Origin: Sequoia sempervirens
Lineage: Eukaryota; Streptophyta; Pinopsida; Cupressales; Cupressaceae
Assembly: GCA_007258455.2 (NCBI GenBank)
Contig: VDFB02373365.1
Location: forward strand, 219,242,162-219,306,161
Reading direction: 5' to 3'
Length of the DNA stretch: 64,000 nt
Shown piece by piece: positions 12,210-24,784 of this stretch. The position numbers and the translations under genes are program-made. Under the pieces are notes generated by a model. It worked only from the letters and a program-made list of their open reading frames with translations, was not told the DNA's origin and searched no databases. Each line of letters begins with the position of its first letter. Within the stretch, counting starts at the first letter, position 1.

Positions 12210-15200
12210 TTATAGACCCAATTGATCAGTAAATATTCTCTTCCATTGTTCATATTCAACATTAGATGGCCAATTGAAATAAATGATTTCATCCATCTTC
12301 TTCCTATATGGAGAATATTTTGTCATTATTGAATTGGATTCCTTATCGAAATCCTCCAAAAAGCCATGGTAAAAGACAATTTCTCCAAAGTATTATTCAG
12401 AATATTAATCTCAACTTTTTCACTAATAATTTGTGCTTATGAGGCAATGGTGTTGTTCATCTAGTTCTTCCACATATGTAGGGATTTCACTTCATCGTAA
12501 GTTTGTTGAATGCCTGGAAACAATGACAAATATTCCTAGTCATAATCAATTTTCAATTCCCTTATTTTCTATTCCAGTGGAGCAATATACCCTTGAAAGC
12601 CTTGTTCATTAATTTCATTGAAAAATCTATAAGTTGGGATAACCTTTGGGTATCTATCTTTGTGTTGATTGGATCCAACTACCATGAGCTTCGACTTCTC
12701 AGCTCTAGGAATCCATTTATCAAGGAATGGGGTGGCCAACTCCTTATCCCTCTAAGATAACCTTATTGATCTTAGCATCAATGAGTAATTGGAATGACTG
12801 CTATTCAATTTACTTTGAATCTTTATATTCTGGTGTTTCAAGACAGCATGATCAATCCTTGAATTGTTCTCATACATTGTGTCCTATGTCTACTCAAGTA
12901 ATTTCTTATACACATCAATTTATGTGAGGAGTTGTGCCCTTGTAGGATCATCTGACGGGATGGTACTTGATGTGCTTGGCCTCTCAATTGTGAGTGGATC
13001 CTGCCCCAAATTATATGGCACTATTGCCAAAGATTGATCTAGTGAGGGGGATTGATAATGTCTAGTTGGAGAATTCGGTGATGCATGACTTGAACTAGTT
13101 TTACCTTTCTTTCTTAATACTTCTACCTATTTCTTATACAATGCTACCTCAATTTCTAACATGGCTAGCTTTTGTTGACTCTTATCATATTCACGTATAA
13201 GATTATTATATTTATTTATATACTCATCTCTTTCAAGATTGAGGTCTTCCACTATTGCCTTAGTAGAATTTGCAACATTCATAGCTATATCAGCTACCTC
13301 TAAAGTTGGGGTGTTACTGATTCTCTTTATCAACAATTGTCCACTAAAATATGATGGTTTAGCCACTACCAACTTGATCCCAAAGATAATGACCAAATTG
13401 CTAATGCATACCATTCTTCACTAAATGTTGATTCTCAAAGTGTCATCTCTTCTTCTTCTTTAGTTTGTAGCAAGGGCCTTCATAACTCCTTATAGTATCA
13501 AGCACTATAGCATCAACAATATACCACACTTATTCACAAGCTCTCGACCCTCTTTAGCAGTCATATTCTAGAATCCAGCCCTCATAGCCTTCCTAACATT
13601 TTCTTGAATGATAGCTTTGGGGATTTTCAGATGTAATCTCCTCTTAGTAGCAACCTTCTTTGCATATTGTGGAGCTTTAGCTTTCCATACAAAATCTTTG
13701 AATGCACTTGTTTCAATAAAGGATTCATCTTCCATAAATTCTTTGTAGGCCTCAATCATCAAATCATCTACACTATTTAGACCTCTAAGTTCAGCCTTTC
13801 CTAGTGTAAGGCTATCCTCCCTTGAGCTTGAAGAAACTTCCCTTATGGGAGAGGTCGTTCTCTATTGTATCTCCTTAGAAGTGACAAGGATATCATCATC
13901 CTCTATATCAGAATAATCCACTACTCCTCTTACCTCAGTCTTTTTTCCTTTTAAGGGATTACTTCTCCAATGGAGCAAGACTTCCTAGAGGTGAGTCAAC
14001 ATCAATCAAAATAGTACAAACCCATTTTGGAGGTGATGGCACTAATCTCTTAGGAGAAACTGCCCTCATTTCCCCAGAAGTGGCAGGGGATGGAAATCTT
14101 TGCTCTGTGTCTTTTGTCTTCTTCTTCCTAGAGTAAATTCTTATTTTCTTGGGTGGCTAATAAGTAGGCCTCTCTTCCAATACCATAGTAGTGTCTTCTT
14201 TAGTTTCCACTACTCTTCCTTTATCTGTGACCGCTACTTGTCTTTTCATTATACCCACTATATCCTCAAAATTATTCAAAACATGCATAATCCTATTGCA
14301 TCTACTCTGTATATTGGGCATAGGTTCATACTTAGGATATCTCCTTTGAGCCCTCTCCATCATCTTATTGAAAGCAATACATTTAGAATTCCTTTCACCT
14401 TGCTCTGGGAAGTCAAAAATGTTCCTGATTACATCCTCCAGGTAGTAGAAATTATGCACAAAAGTACCAAGCATTTTCTCCATCCTCAATGCCTTAATGA
14501 AACCTTCTAGATCATGATTCCTTGGGTGCATACAATCCAATTTGTATGGTGTTAGTAGATGTAACAAAATTTTCCATGCTTCCTTTAGTAAACAAAGTCA
14601 ACAAACATAGTCCATTCTAGGAAAAATGAACCCTTCTTTGTTTTATCAAGTAGGTGTGCTACTTGGGAGGCTCCCAATTGCCCTATGATTTCAAGAAACC
14701 CAATCCTCAATGACACGTCTCTTGGCAAGACAAATGGGTCTATGTTAGTGCCATAAACTCTAAATATTGTGGAATTTCGGTATAAGATTAAATATCCTCA
14801 ATTATGACCCAAATTCAAATCAGTCCTCTTCTCCATAGGCCTCAAGAACTTATGTCTTTCCTTGGGAATCCTTGGTGGGTCATAAACCAAATATCTTCTC
14901 AAATTTTATGTGAAAGCATTTTGGAACACCACATAATTATATTTTTGGTCATCCTTATAAAAAATTTGAATCCAACATTGGATAGGAAAATCAATATCAT
15001 CCTCCTTTCTCAATGGCATATCCCTCTCAAAATTATTTTCGCCTTTAAATAAGAACATATGCATCAATAGGGAATGCCACCTGAATTTCACCTAATTCTT
15101 TCCTCCTTTCAACTCAACTAGGCTGTTATGGATATTCTCTGCCAAATATGTGGCATAGTCATAGACAATGTTGAAGGTTGGATGTTGTATATGTGTTGCC

Positions 15201-15894
15201 AAGTAACTATATTCCTTTCACAATGTGTTTGGCAGAGAAAAACCAATAATTTGGCAAACTGAATATACAATCTTCTTGGAGTAACTTGTAAAATACCTCA
15301 TTAGGAAAGGTTCTAACTCATCTTTACCAATCCTTTTTTTTTTCTATTTTTCTTAGTGCATGTGCTAGCAGCATGTGTAGGTAACATTCTCATCTTGATC
15401 AACACTTTGGTATTCTCATACTCCTTTCTAATGAAACTCATATCAAGAGGCACCATATCAGTGTTCCATTCCTGCAACTAGAAAACTCCTGCAATTTCTT
15501 CTTTGGTTATCCTCACCATATCCTTCCCATCAAATGTTTTGATTACCCTTGAAATCAGGTCATACCTTGAAGCAATGTCCTTCAACAAATCAACATCCAT
15601 ATACACATTGGGGACAACTAGTTTTCCAATGTCTAGTCTCCAAGGGTTGCAAAGAGGAATCCCAAGATTTATATTCCCAAACTAATGTTGAAATAACTAC
15701 CATCCACTATAAGGTACTTCGACATCTTTGATAAAAAATTGTCTGTCAAGTACCCCCTCCCTGACTGTTGGGTGATGAAACAACATTTTTCCCTTGACCT
15801 TTTTATTTGTGGAGGCTTTCAGTAAATCTATTACATCCTCAAAAAGTAGTCTGGATTGAGTTATAGAGGTGACAGTTTGTGCTTTGGGTGCCAT
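12210..15894 (-). pseudogene. Family X large protein, copy A (decayed)
   Basis: The frame starts with ATG at 15894 (MAPKAQTV; copy C also starts MAP) and can be followed with many stops and frameshifts to a stop at 12210, about 1,230 codons. Landmarks are PWRLDIGKLVVPNVYMDVDL near 15600, FDGKDMVRITKEEI near 15540, TIFRVYG followed by LP and RIGF near 14770-14680, FVHNFYYLEDVIRNIFDF near 14450, PKYEP near 14340, a coiled-coil segment with YNNLIREYDKSQQ near 13190, and NWPSNVEYEQW near 12260. All have counterparts in copy C, and several in copy B. I do not recognise the family. There is no RT, integrase, protease or CCHC motif. Charged, helical C-terminal half. Confidence 0.7.
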
Positions 15895-17241
15895 TGGCAG
15901 TGGGGAAAACCTAGGCCAAGTCAGGGTTTTTAGCACAAAAGGTTTCAATAATTGGATTCACAATTCATACTTAGGGCTTGACTCAAACAAAAATTCTAAA
16001 AGGTCCCACAAAATTATAACCTTTTAAAGACAAAATAACCCTAAATAAAGCAATTAAAACAAAGCATGGAAGCTCATTTCACCAGAGATGCAATAAGAAC
16101 TAACTCTAGTACAGAGAATTTGAATAAAACATAAAAACTATGTTTACTTTACTTATGGCTTTTACTCGTGAGAAACCCCAATGTTAGTTGTGCCAAAATC
16201 TGAAAATTGCCTCTCAATTTCCTATACACTCCAGATGTGTTTGCAACTCTTAATTATGCAAGACTCAAACATCTACATCTAGCTTGGGAAAAATTGAAGT
16301 AGTTTTATAAGTCACTTCTTCCATTACGGCTGGTGTGCATGAAGCAAGAATGGCTACAATGGTCAAACTTCTCATTTTTGAATATTTTCCATTGATCCCC
16401 CATTGAGATGGTATTTTGGATGACTCAGATTGATTCAATCAAGTTTGAATTCCAATAATTCTCACATTTCATTCCACTAGCCAATGAAACCTTTCCAACT
16501 GGGCACTCATTCATCTATTCGTGTGCTTCACCTTTTCTTGTTTTCTTGTGACCAAAGAAAACACGTGGTAGCCTCTCACAGACCTCATAGCTTTTAACCA
16601 GCCCACAACTTAATCCTACGAGATTCCAGGGAAAGGAAGCGATTGACCCTACCATCATATCATAACCATGGATTACAATACTAAGGATGTCATATGGATG
16701 AAGTGGAGACCGGACCTTGCATTCATGGATGTACATGCATCAACATTTCACAGACCAAGTGACATTTAATGAGCCGCCCTTTGAAACTTGTGAGCTAGCA
16801 AGGAATGACCTAGATCAATTCCTGTGATCGGAGGATCTCCCAACTTGCACACAGGATAAAATTAGTCCAAATGAGGCCATGACTAGGTCGATGACAATTT
16901 GACCCTTAGGAAGATTAATTAAACGTAAGTCAATTTAAAAATATTATGGCCCGATTGTAGGGAGAATTTAAATGATTAACCATACATGATGACTGACTAA
17001 CTTAGGACTTGGGGCCAGTATAAAGAATGATTTTAATGCATCAACTCATGACATAGACAACCTATAATTAGATGCAATAGGTCAACACAAAAATATAAGG
17101 ATGGAAGTTTAATATTGATTACTATGAAGTGAGGTTTTTTGAACTAAAACCTCAAACCCTAGTCATGGACACGAAAGGCGGAAAACCTCAAGAGGCAAAA
17201 TTTTGCTAGGATTTTTTGAAAATTTCAGTAGCAGTACACAA
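15895..17241 (-). other. Element A, region upstream of family X
   Basis: No gene supported. It contains a 73-codon minus frame at 16515-16736 without a counterpart in element B. It probably holds the 5' untranslated region of copy A. I see no LTR or terminal repeat in it. Confidence 0.3.
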
Positions 17242-17515
17242 TAGGACATGTTATATTTTCTCCTCGACATGTCCAAGTCTCTTAGACATATCATTCTGTA
17301 GGCTAGCGAGAAGACATTTGAATATGTCTCTTAGACATTCAAGAGTCACATCTACATTTCAAATTAGCCCTTTTTGTTCGTGTCGAAGAGACTATGGTGA
17401 GACTCTCTTCGATATAGCATTGTCTTGGTGACATGCCATGTGGTGCTATGGGAACACTTCAAAAAAGTAATTCACTTTAGTGTTATGACCAAGGGCCTTA
17501 TTTGGTGGTTTATAT
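17242..17515 (-). repeat. Element A, upstream shared block
   Basis: It matches 23118-23394 in the same orientation, about 80% by eye (shared GAGACTATGGTGAGACTC). It is rich in the quasi-palindrome TGTCTC-NN-GACAT (for example TCCTCGACAT and GTCTCTTAGACAT). With the downstream block it brackets family X copy A, so A spans about 11090-17515. Confidence 0.7.
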
Positions 17516-18340
17516 TAGTGTCAACCATTATGAAATGGAGATGGGACATATGGTGGGTGTGGGAAGATGGGTGAAAATAGAAGTATGCAAAATAACCAAG
17601 GTGAATTTTTTTCTCCAACATGACCTTTAATATTATGAAACATTAGTGGTACTTACTTAGCTATCATATTTCATTAAAGGATAAGTTTTATTAATTTTAA
17701 TCATTATGTATGTAAATAATGTTATGAATATTTTGGTCAAATAATTTTGTTCCTATTTTTAGTTATTGACGTTTTTTTGGTCTCAAAATTATAGGATTTT
17801 AAACCATAAGGGAGTGTCAATCCCTTAATACACTTTGGCCCATGAACTTGTAAGGTAAACAAGACTGGTTACATTTTTCTTTTTAGGCTCTATCAGACCT
17901 ATGTAGGTATACCTGAATAATAAGGAAAATCTACAATTGGATATAGTTCCTAGATTGAGCAACCTACTCACTATGGCACATGAAGGTAGAGTAGATCTAG
18001 AGCTTTGATATCTAATTCCTATTGAAAGTAGTTGAAAATTCAAGATTGGGAGTTGTATTTTGTATGCAATATCCTAGGTATGACTAGTGCCTACTCCTAT
18101 TAGATGAACAGAGTGAATGAGTGAATGGTGATTAATGGAATGGATATAGAGTTGTAAGATAGGTAATCCTATTGTTTAGTTTAACTAGAATTACTAGGCA
18201 CTTGAGATGTCTGCACCTTGTGGAAATGTGCAAGTATGTTTATCACAATGTTCTTTAATAATCCTAGTGATATCTCCTCAAGCTACTATGAAAGTATGAA
18301 AGTATTTTTAATTATTGAGTTAATGGAAACCAATCAAAAC
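17516..18340. other. Spacer between elements A and B
   Basis: About 825 AT-rich bases with no repeat partner in the window and no convincing reading frame. The 72-codon minus frame at 17825-18043 has no recognisable features. Confidence 0.3.
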
Positions 18341-18745
18341 AACTTCTTTAAAAGGATTTTAACCCTAGGTAGAGACCAATTAAAGTGAACTATCAGAAAG
18401 GATTTTAATTCACATCAACTTAGAAACCAATCAACTCTTTCACATAGTAACATCAAATGTTCTTTGATAAATCAAATAGATTTAAATAACTTGAACATAC
18501 CACTTTGGAGACAAAAAAGTAATAAATGAGAATTTAAATCAATACAGTATTTGAACACTGAAAATGAATTACGATTTATGAATAGTCTACTCTATTGTAT
18601 TTCTTCAAAATATAAGCATTATAATAGAAGTCTTTGAAATATGGTATGGATGGGTGAGTTATGTAATCTATTATCTTACTAATGCTTACTCTAATGGAAT
18701 GGAATGTGATGATGATAATATGATAACTCAAAATTGAGCCATGCT
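18341..18745 (-). repeat. Element B, downstream shared block
   Basis: This is the counterpart of 11090-11485. It starts AACTTCTTTAAAAGGATTTT and ends near the words ATGATGATAATATGATAAC. It lies 3' of family X copy B, as in element A. Confidence 0.7.
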
Positions 18746-18976
18746 TTCCCTATTTGTATGGGAACCAACAAGCTTCAGGCATGCTACAAAAAGTCACATT
18801 ATTTCATAACTAAAACATAATTAGAATAAACATAAAAATATTAAGAGTTTTCTAGTGGATGCAATGTAGTTCGTTAATCTCTAGCAAGCTCCTTGTTCAT
18901 CTAAGACCTGCTCAAGGCTCGTACACCATGATTTTGTATCCAAAACTATCAAACTATAGCCCCTATCACTCCTCTC

Positions 18977-21900
18977 TTATTTGGCCCGTAAAATGAACAA
19001 GTTGACCTTTAACAAATGCTCCACATACCCACTTTTATCATGAGTGTTTGTATTATGTATGATTTCTTTCATACCATACTCCAATTTAAAGATTCTCCCA
19101 AGTTGTCGATGCATATTCTTAAGCACTTCCTCTTCATCATTAATCGCATCAAGAATAATAGGTAGATAGTTGGAATTTTTTTCCTTCCATGTATCCTGAT
19201 CTTTCAATTATGTTTCTTCAAAGAAATTGGGTAAGGCCATACTCAGTGGTTGACTAAAATCACTTAGCTCCTATGTCAGGATATTGTGGAAGTCCCTATG
19301 AGCTTTGATGAGTTCTTGGTATTCTTTTAGCATAACAGAGATATCTTCTTTCTTTGCAATGATCTAAGACTCTACCTCCTTCATCCTATCACTCAATATG
19401 GTGTTTTCCAGTAATGTTGCATATTTTTAATCATGAATTTTCCAAACTTGTTTAGTATTTTTGTACATGTCTATGAATCTCGTGCAGACTATTTTTTATG
19501 CCATCACAAAGGTAGTGGTTTTGAGTGTTCCCTTTAACTATTCTTCTTCCTTCTGCACTTTCTCATGGTTTCTTTTCTAATATGTCGTTTCTAACATTTC
19601 CTCAAGCACTTTCCTTTCATGTTCAACCAATGGAGAATAGAGCCTTGAAGAAGAAGAAGGTAGTCTATCCCTATAGTTGATTAGCTCTTGTTTCAACCTT
19701 TCATTTTCTTTTATCAAACCATTGCTATCCCTTGCAAGTTTTTGAATCTAATCCTTTGTGAATTTGGCCACATTCACATTCAAATTGATAGTTTCCATGG
19801 GATATATTTCTCCTACTCTCTGCACCAAAAGATGTCCAAAAATTTGATCAAGATAAACTAGGGAAGGATTTTTCCCTAGTGGATAGAGTGACCATATCTA
19901 CAAGGTAGTATTGTCAAGATTAAATCTTGATCTAGTGTAGATCTTGTCACCAGTTTTGTTTGTTAAGTGCAAGGTTTAATTTTTTCTTTTCAAAAAACTA
20001 TCAAATACAATGGTTGAGCTGATATCCCATCTTGGAAGGAGCATAACCCCAACCTCTTTCAACACTGCTCTTCCTCTCTCAGCAGTCATATGTTTCATTT
20101 CTCTATCAATTTCATGTTGAAGTTCTTTTAAAGCATATGCTTCCTTCTTAGGTTCAATGTCCTTCAACCTTTCCCTTACCGCCTTTCCTTTACATTCATA
20201 TATGAAAGCTTTAAATTCAAGAGTCTAGACAAAGGAATCATTTACAATGATCTCTTGACTGGCTTGATGCCTCACATCATTAGATAGCTCATCAAAAGCT
20301 TCAAAATTTACTACACTCCTTTCCAGTGGCATTTCATATGGAGGAATGATAGGAGTATTGATCTGTGTGACTTCATCCTCCTCTTGAAAATCATCTTCTA
20401 CCATGATTGGTGTATTAATTGAAAAGCTTACCATTGTAGTAGGCTAAGGTTACAAATGGTTTAATGGTGCTACATTTTATGCTTGCCTCCAAGAGCCAAC
20501 ATTTCTTCTTCTCTCAAATGCCACCAAAGGTACATCCTTTATTATCTCTTCTTTATGCAGAAGCAACTATTCAACTCTCTCCATGGGGTCTTGAATTTCA
20601 TTAAGAACTTCTACATAAGATGGGTTAGTTTTCAATCTCTAAGCCTTGGCCATAACAATCATATTGTATGTATTTGCTCTCATGATTTCCTGACTATCCT
20701 CACAATTCTTGAAAACATCATGAGCATGAAACTTATGCTCATATCCTTTTAGTTTCTGAGGAATTTTTGCATCACTTATAAAGTGCTCAAGGTCAAAATT
20801 CTTCCTCTTATTTCCAACCAGCAAGTCATAATAATTTAACTTGTTTCCAACCAATTCATACCCTAAATCAGTAATAATGGTGAAACTACCAAAGCGCATA
20901 GTAGAAGGCATGAATGTTTTCCTTCCATAGCTTTTCAAATGCATAAAGGCTGAATAAGATAATTTTATTATAATCTCAAGATAAGCAATTCTATCTAGCA
21001 CAATCTTAGGCAACAATTATGGTTATGTCTCAAATCCATACACCCTAATGATAGTACAATTGGAAAAATCATGCCAATCTCCCCAATTGTGGTTTATCTT
21101 TCTATCATGGCCTTTCTCTTTTGGGCAGAAAAACCTTTGTACTTTGGGGGATAGATTATAATTACATTTACGACCAAGCAATTTATACAAGGGTTTGAGA
21201 AAATGCTCCTCAAAGTACAAGTAGTGGGATCTCCCACATCCACTATCCTAGACTAATGTCCACATTTGCATTGGTCTTGAATTACCATCTCTATCTAGAT
21301 CTTTGACTCTTAATTCTTCTCCCTATATTCCCATCACCTGAGCCTCATATAGTATCATATGCATAAGAAGTAAATAGTGCTTGAAATTGATAGCTTCACT
21401 ATTATTCTTAATAGCATTAAGAGCACTATTAATGGCCTCTGATAGATACTCTGCATAATCATAGGGCTTGGCATCTTGACTCTAAATTTCCATATCTAGA
21501 ATCATGGGAGCTATAGTCATGTTGGTAGAGGCCTCAATTCCCAACACTTGGTCAACTGAATAGTATGTGTACTGATAATGTTCTTCAAACAATTCTACAC
21601 AAAATGGGGGCTTTTCATTACTATCATTGAACCTCATAGGTTGATTTCCTGGACCCTTGGGTCTATGTAGAGGAAACTTCCACCTCTTGTAACTTGTCTC
21701 CATAGAGTGGTACTCCTCCAGCAAGTCTCTTAGCCACAATTTCATTTTCAAAGAATTGTCCAATTGGAAAACCATGAAAATATAATCCCTTATTATGATC
21801 ATAAACTGTGACCCATCATGCAAATGAATTTCCCTTGTTTTGGGATTATAATTCTTTTTTAGTGCTCTAATTAACTCTATATTCACAAAAACATTTGTCA

Positions 21901-22180
21901 TTACTAGCTTCCCTAAATTCAAATTCCATGGGTTCAAGAATGGGCTATATCTATATTTCTTCCTATAATGATATATGTACAAATCATAGGCTCTATTTGG
22001 AGTCCATACATCTCCCAAATTCTTATGCTTGTCTTCTAGGGTCTCACATGATGGGTTTAACTAAGAAATTATTCATGCTTTAGGTCCAAACTTAGGACAC
22101 TGATCTACTAAGTCTAGACTGAGAGGTCTACTTTCAGTTTTTTTCCTTTTTGCTCTTGTCTTTTGTAGGGTTTTATCCAT
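18977..22180 (-). pseudogene. Family X large protein, copy B (decayed)
   Basis: The likely start is the ATG at 22180 (MDKTLQKTRAKRKK, a basic N-terminus). The frame is traceable to a stop at 18977, about 1,070 codons. Landmarks are PWNLNLGKLVMTNVFVNIEL near 21910 (copy A has PWRLDIGKLVVPNV), a 178-codon open block at 21482-22018, TIIRVYGF near 21040 followed by LLPKIVLDRIAYLE, a 125-codon open block at 20639-21016, GVMLLPRWDIS near 20030 (copy C has GVLILPEWDIV), and a long charged helical C-terminal third. Stops and frameshifts interrupt it. The usual C-terminal DWP motif is not evident, so its end differs from A and C or is lost. Function unknown. Confidence 0.7.
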
Positions 22181-23117
22181 TCTAACCCTAACAATGTTGT
22201 ACTTCAAGGTATATTCAAAAATTTACATTTAGGTGAGCCAAGGTGTACTTACTTGAGTGAATGAGAAAATTTCTAAGCTACTTACTTTCATCCAACTTCG
22301 TCCTTTGGATGCTTAGCCATAGTGTGTAGTGAATTGTTGTTTCTCAGAGGCTACTTTTAATGAATTTTAGCATGCTTAAACTAGCTCTGGTTCATAAATG
22401 GCGCTAGTGCCACCGTTCCTATCAAATTGTATATTAATGGCAGTTGTCTCTGATGACCTAATCCGTCAAATCAATTTGGTGACAATTATTTCATATTTTT
22501 TTGATGAGACTCTGAGCACAACATCTATATCTCTCTTTGATAAATATCTAAGAGACATTCAAGCTTCTCTCATCGACATTGCAATGTCTCTTCGATATTT
22601 ACTTCTTAGTTTTCTCCTTGATGATTTCTTTTTCGTCAATGAGACTAGTGGATTTCTCTTACCGACAAGCTTATGTCTCCTAGACATGTCTTTATTTCTT
22701 TCCTCAGTGGTACTAGTTGCTAATGATGTCTATGTGACTTTGTTATGTCGGGGAGACCCAAGGTGACCTCTCTTCAACATCCCTTAGTCTCGTTGATATT
22801 TTTTACTAGAATGTCGAGGAGACTTTTGATAATGTCTTCTTGATATCTTTGTGTCTCCTTGATATATCATTTTTAGGATGTCAATGAGACCTCATCCAAT
22901 GTCTATTCGATATTTCTATGTCTTGTTGATACTTTGCTCCTTGAGTGTCGAAGAGAGTTTTATGCTTCTCTCCTCGACATGCCAATGTCTCTTTGACATT
23001 TTTTTTTCATCAGTGCTTGTTAGACCATTGATTTACTATTTATTTTATGATAACCTCTCAGTGTGCGAGAGATGTTTTTCTATTTCCTAAATGTTGACAC
23101 TCATATGATTTGTCGAT
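22181..23117 (-). repeat. Element B upstream region with dispersed TGTC...GACA quasi-palindromes
   Basis: Non-coding. Between about 22440 and 23117 a degenerate 13-14-base motif recurs on both strands, for example ATGTCGAGGAGAC at 22811, CTCCTCGACAT near 22970, TGTCTCCTAGACAT near 22675 and TGTCTCTTTGACAT near 22985. I count six TGTCTC/GAGACA hexamers between 22440 and 23125, well above chance. TGTCTC is also the classic auxin-response element core, but no function can be claimed here. Confidence 0.55.
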
Positions 23118-23394
23118 GAGACATGTTAAATTATGTCCTCGACATGCCCAAGTCTCTTAGACATGTCACTCTTTAGGATGGAAGGAATACATTTGAATGT
23201 GTCTGTTAGACATTTAGAAGTCTCATCTACATTTCTTATCAGCCCTCTTTGGTTGTGTCAAAGAGACTATGGTGAGACTCTTTTTGATAAGGCATTGTAT
23301 TGGCGACATGCCATGAGTTGCTAGGAGAACATTTTAGGTAGGGACTTCACTTCATTATAATGATCAAGGGACTTATTTTGGTACTTTATACTAA
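23118..23394 (-). repeat. Element B, upstream shared block
   Basis: This is the counterpart of 17242-17515. The similarity stops at the sequence TTATACTAA, immediately before the CACTA-type terminus at 23395, so the adjoining CACTA element sits at or very near the end of element B. Confidence 0.65.
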
Positions 23395-24140
23395 CACTAC
23401 TGAATTTGCCTCCATTTTCTGACAAATGTTCATTAGTCGTTTGAAAAATATTTGTCAGAAAAGCGATGAAATGACGAAAACAATTTTGTCGCTATTTTTT
23501 CATCAAAATTATGATGATGCATTAAATATTGAAATAACGGCGCAGATTCATCAGTCGTTGGCATCATAAAATGACTCGAAATTTTGTCAGAATATCGACG
23601 AAAACTTTGTGTATCCACCAACGAATTACAACCAAAATGCAATTGTAATGGCTCTTCTAAAGCATCGAAATAACAACAAAAGTGCATCGCCATTTCGACA
23701 AAATGGGAAAGGAGTTATGACGAAGCCTTCATCGCAACTAAGCAACTTCGTCAGACCTTTTATGTGATTCATCAGTGGAGTTCATTGAAATTGCGATGAA
23801 ATGGGAAAGGAGTTACTATGAAGCCTTTGTCACAGCTAAGCAACTTCATCGAACCTTTTCTATGATTCGTCGGTGTCCTTCGTCAAAATTGCAATGAAAG
23901 TGGTAAGGTGTTATGATGAATCCTTCGTTGGACCTTTTCTGTGATTCGTTGGTGAAATTTGTCAAAATTGCGATGAATCAGGCAAGGATTTATGATGAAT
24001 CCTTCATCACAGCTATAGCAACTTTGTCGGACCTTTCTGGTGATTCATTGGTGGGTTTCGTCGAAATTGTGATGAAACAATACAATTTTTGTTTTAAAAA
24101 AATATTCATTGAAATGTACCATCGTGGAGACTCTTGGTGA
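23395..24140. mobile_element. CACTA-type terminus with ~98-bp subterminal tandem repeats
   Basis: It begins CACTACTGAATTTGCC at 23395 after TAA. CACTAC is the signature start of CACTA terminal inverted repeats. Inside are dense GACGAA/TTCGTC words and four to five diverged tandem units starting near 23685, 23781, 23879, 23959 and 24057 (spacings about 98, 98, 80, 98); the 80-base unit lacks an internal stretch. Each unit has a GCGATGAA word and a TTCGTCGG-type word. Subterminal repeats of this kind bind TnpA-type proteins in known CACTA elements. No opposite terminus (CAGTAGTG) was found, so this is one end only. No coding sequence. Confidence 0.6.
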
Positions 24141-24784
24141 TGACCACTAAAGCCAACCCATCGGTGAGAGATCAATCATCAGCATAGGATAGAAAACTCA
24201 CTCTGATAGTCCATGTCTTTTTGATGACTTCCATTAGCAAGACAGATCCAATGTCACAGCGATCTAACCTCTTCAGAAATTTTGAACACTATTGGTTATC
24301 AGTAAGACATTCTAAGGGTCTCGCTGATTAAACAAGTGTCTAAGAGCAAGTAAACAAATGGAACCTATTAATTTTCTTATTTTGGGGTTCTTTAAATCAT
24401 AGAATAGATACCAAGTCAAATAATATGAAAAATACTTACTTCCATACAAAGTAAATGATTATTCTCACAATGGAAATTATCTAATTACAACAACAATTCT
24501 ATGAAAGGTTATCCATGCTTCATAAGAGATGATTGATCATAGATATAGACTACAAGAGGCATAGAAAAAGCATTACACTTGACAACAACCAAGGGATAAC
24601 ATGGGAAGGAGTTAAGAAACGTCTGGATTGAAAAGAAAATGTGTAGGGAAAATGCTAAGCAGTGTCAAGAGAACAGAGCTTGTAGAACATATTCTTGACC
24701 TAATCAAGCTCTTGAACAACTTAAACAAAATTAAAATACTAAGACATACATGAGACATGTAATGAACTTCCAATATCTGCTATC
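24141..24784. other. Unassigned sequence
   Basis: About 640 bases with no repeat partner or reading frame that I can support. It ends at the poly-A tail of the LINE on the other strand. Confidence 0.3.

Noticed and set aside
23433..24175. Several 60-86-codon frames
   Set aside because: They read through the GACGAA-type subterminal repeats; products are repeat-derived.
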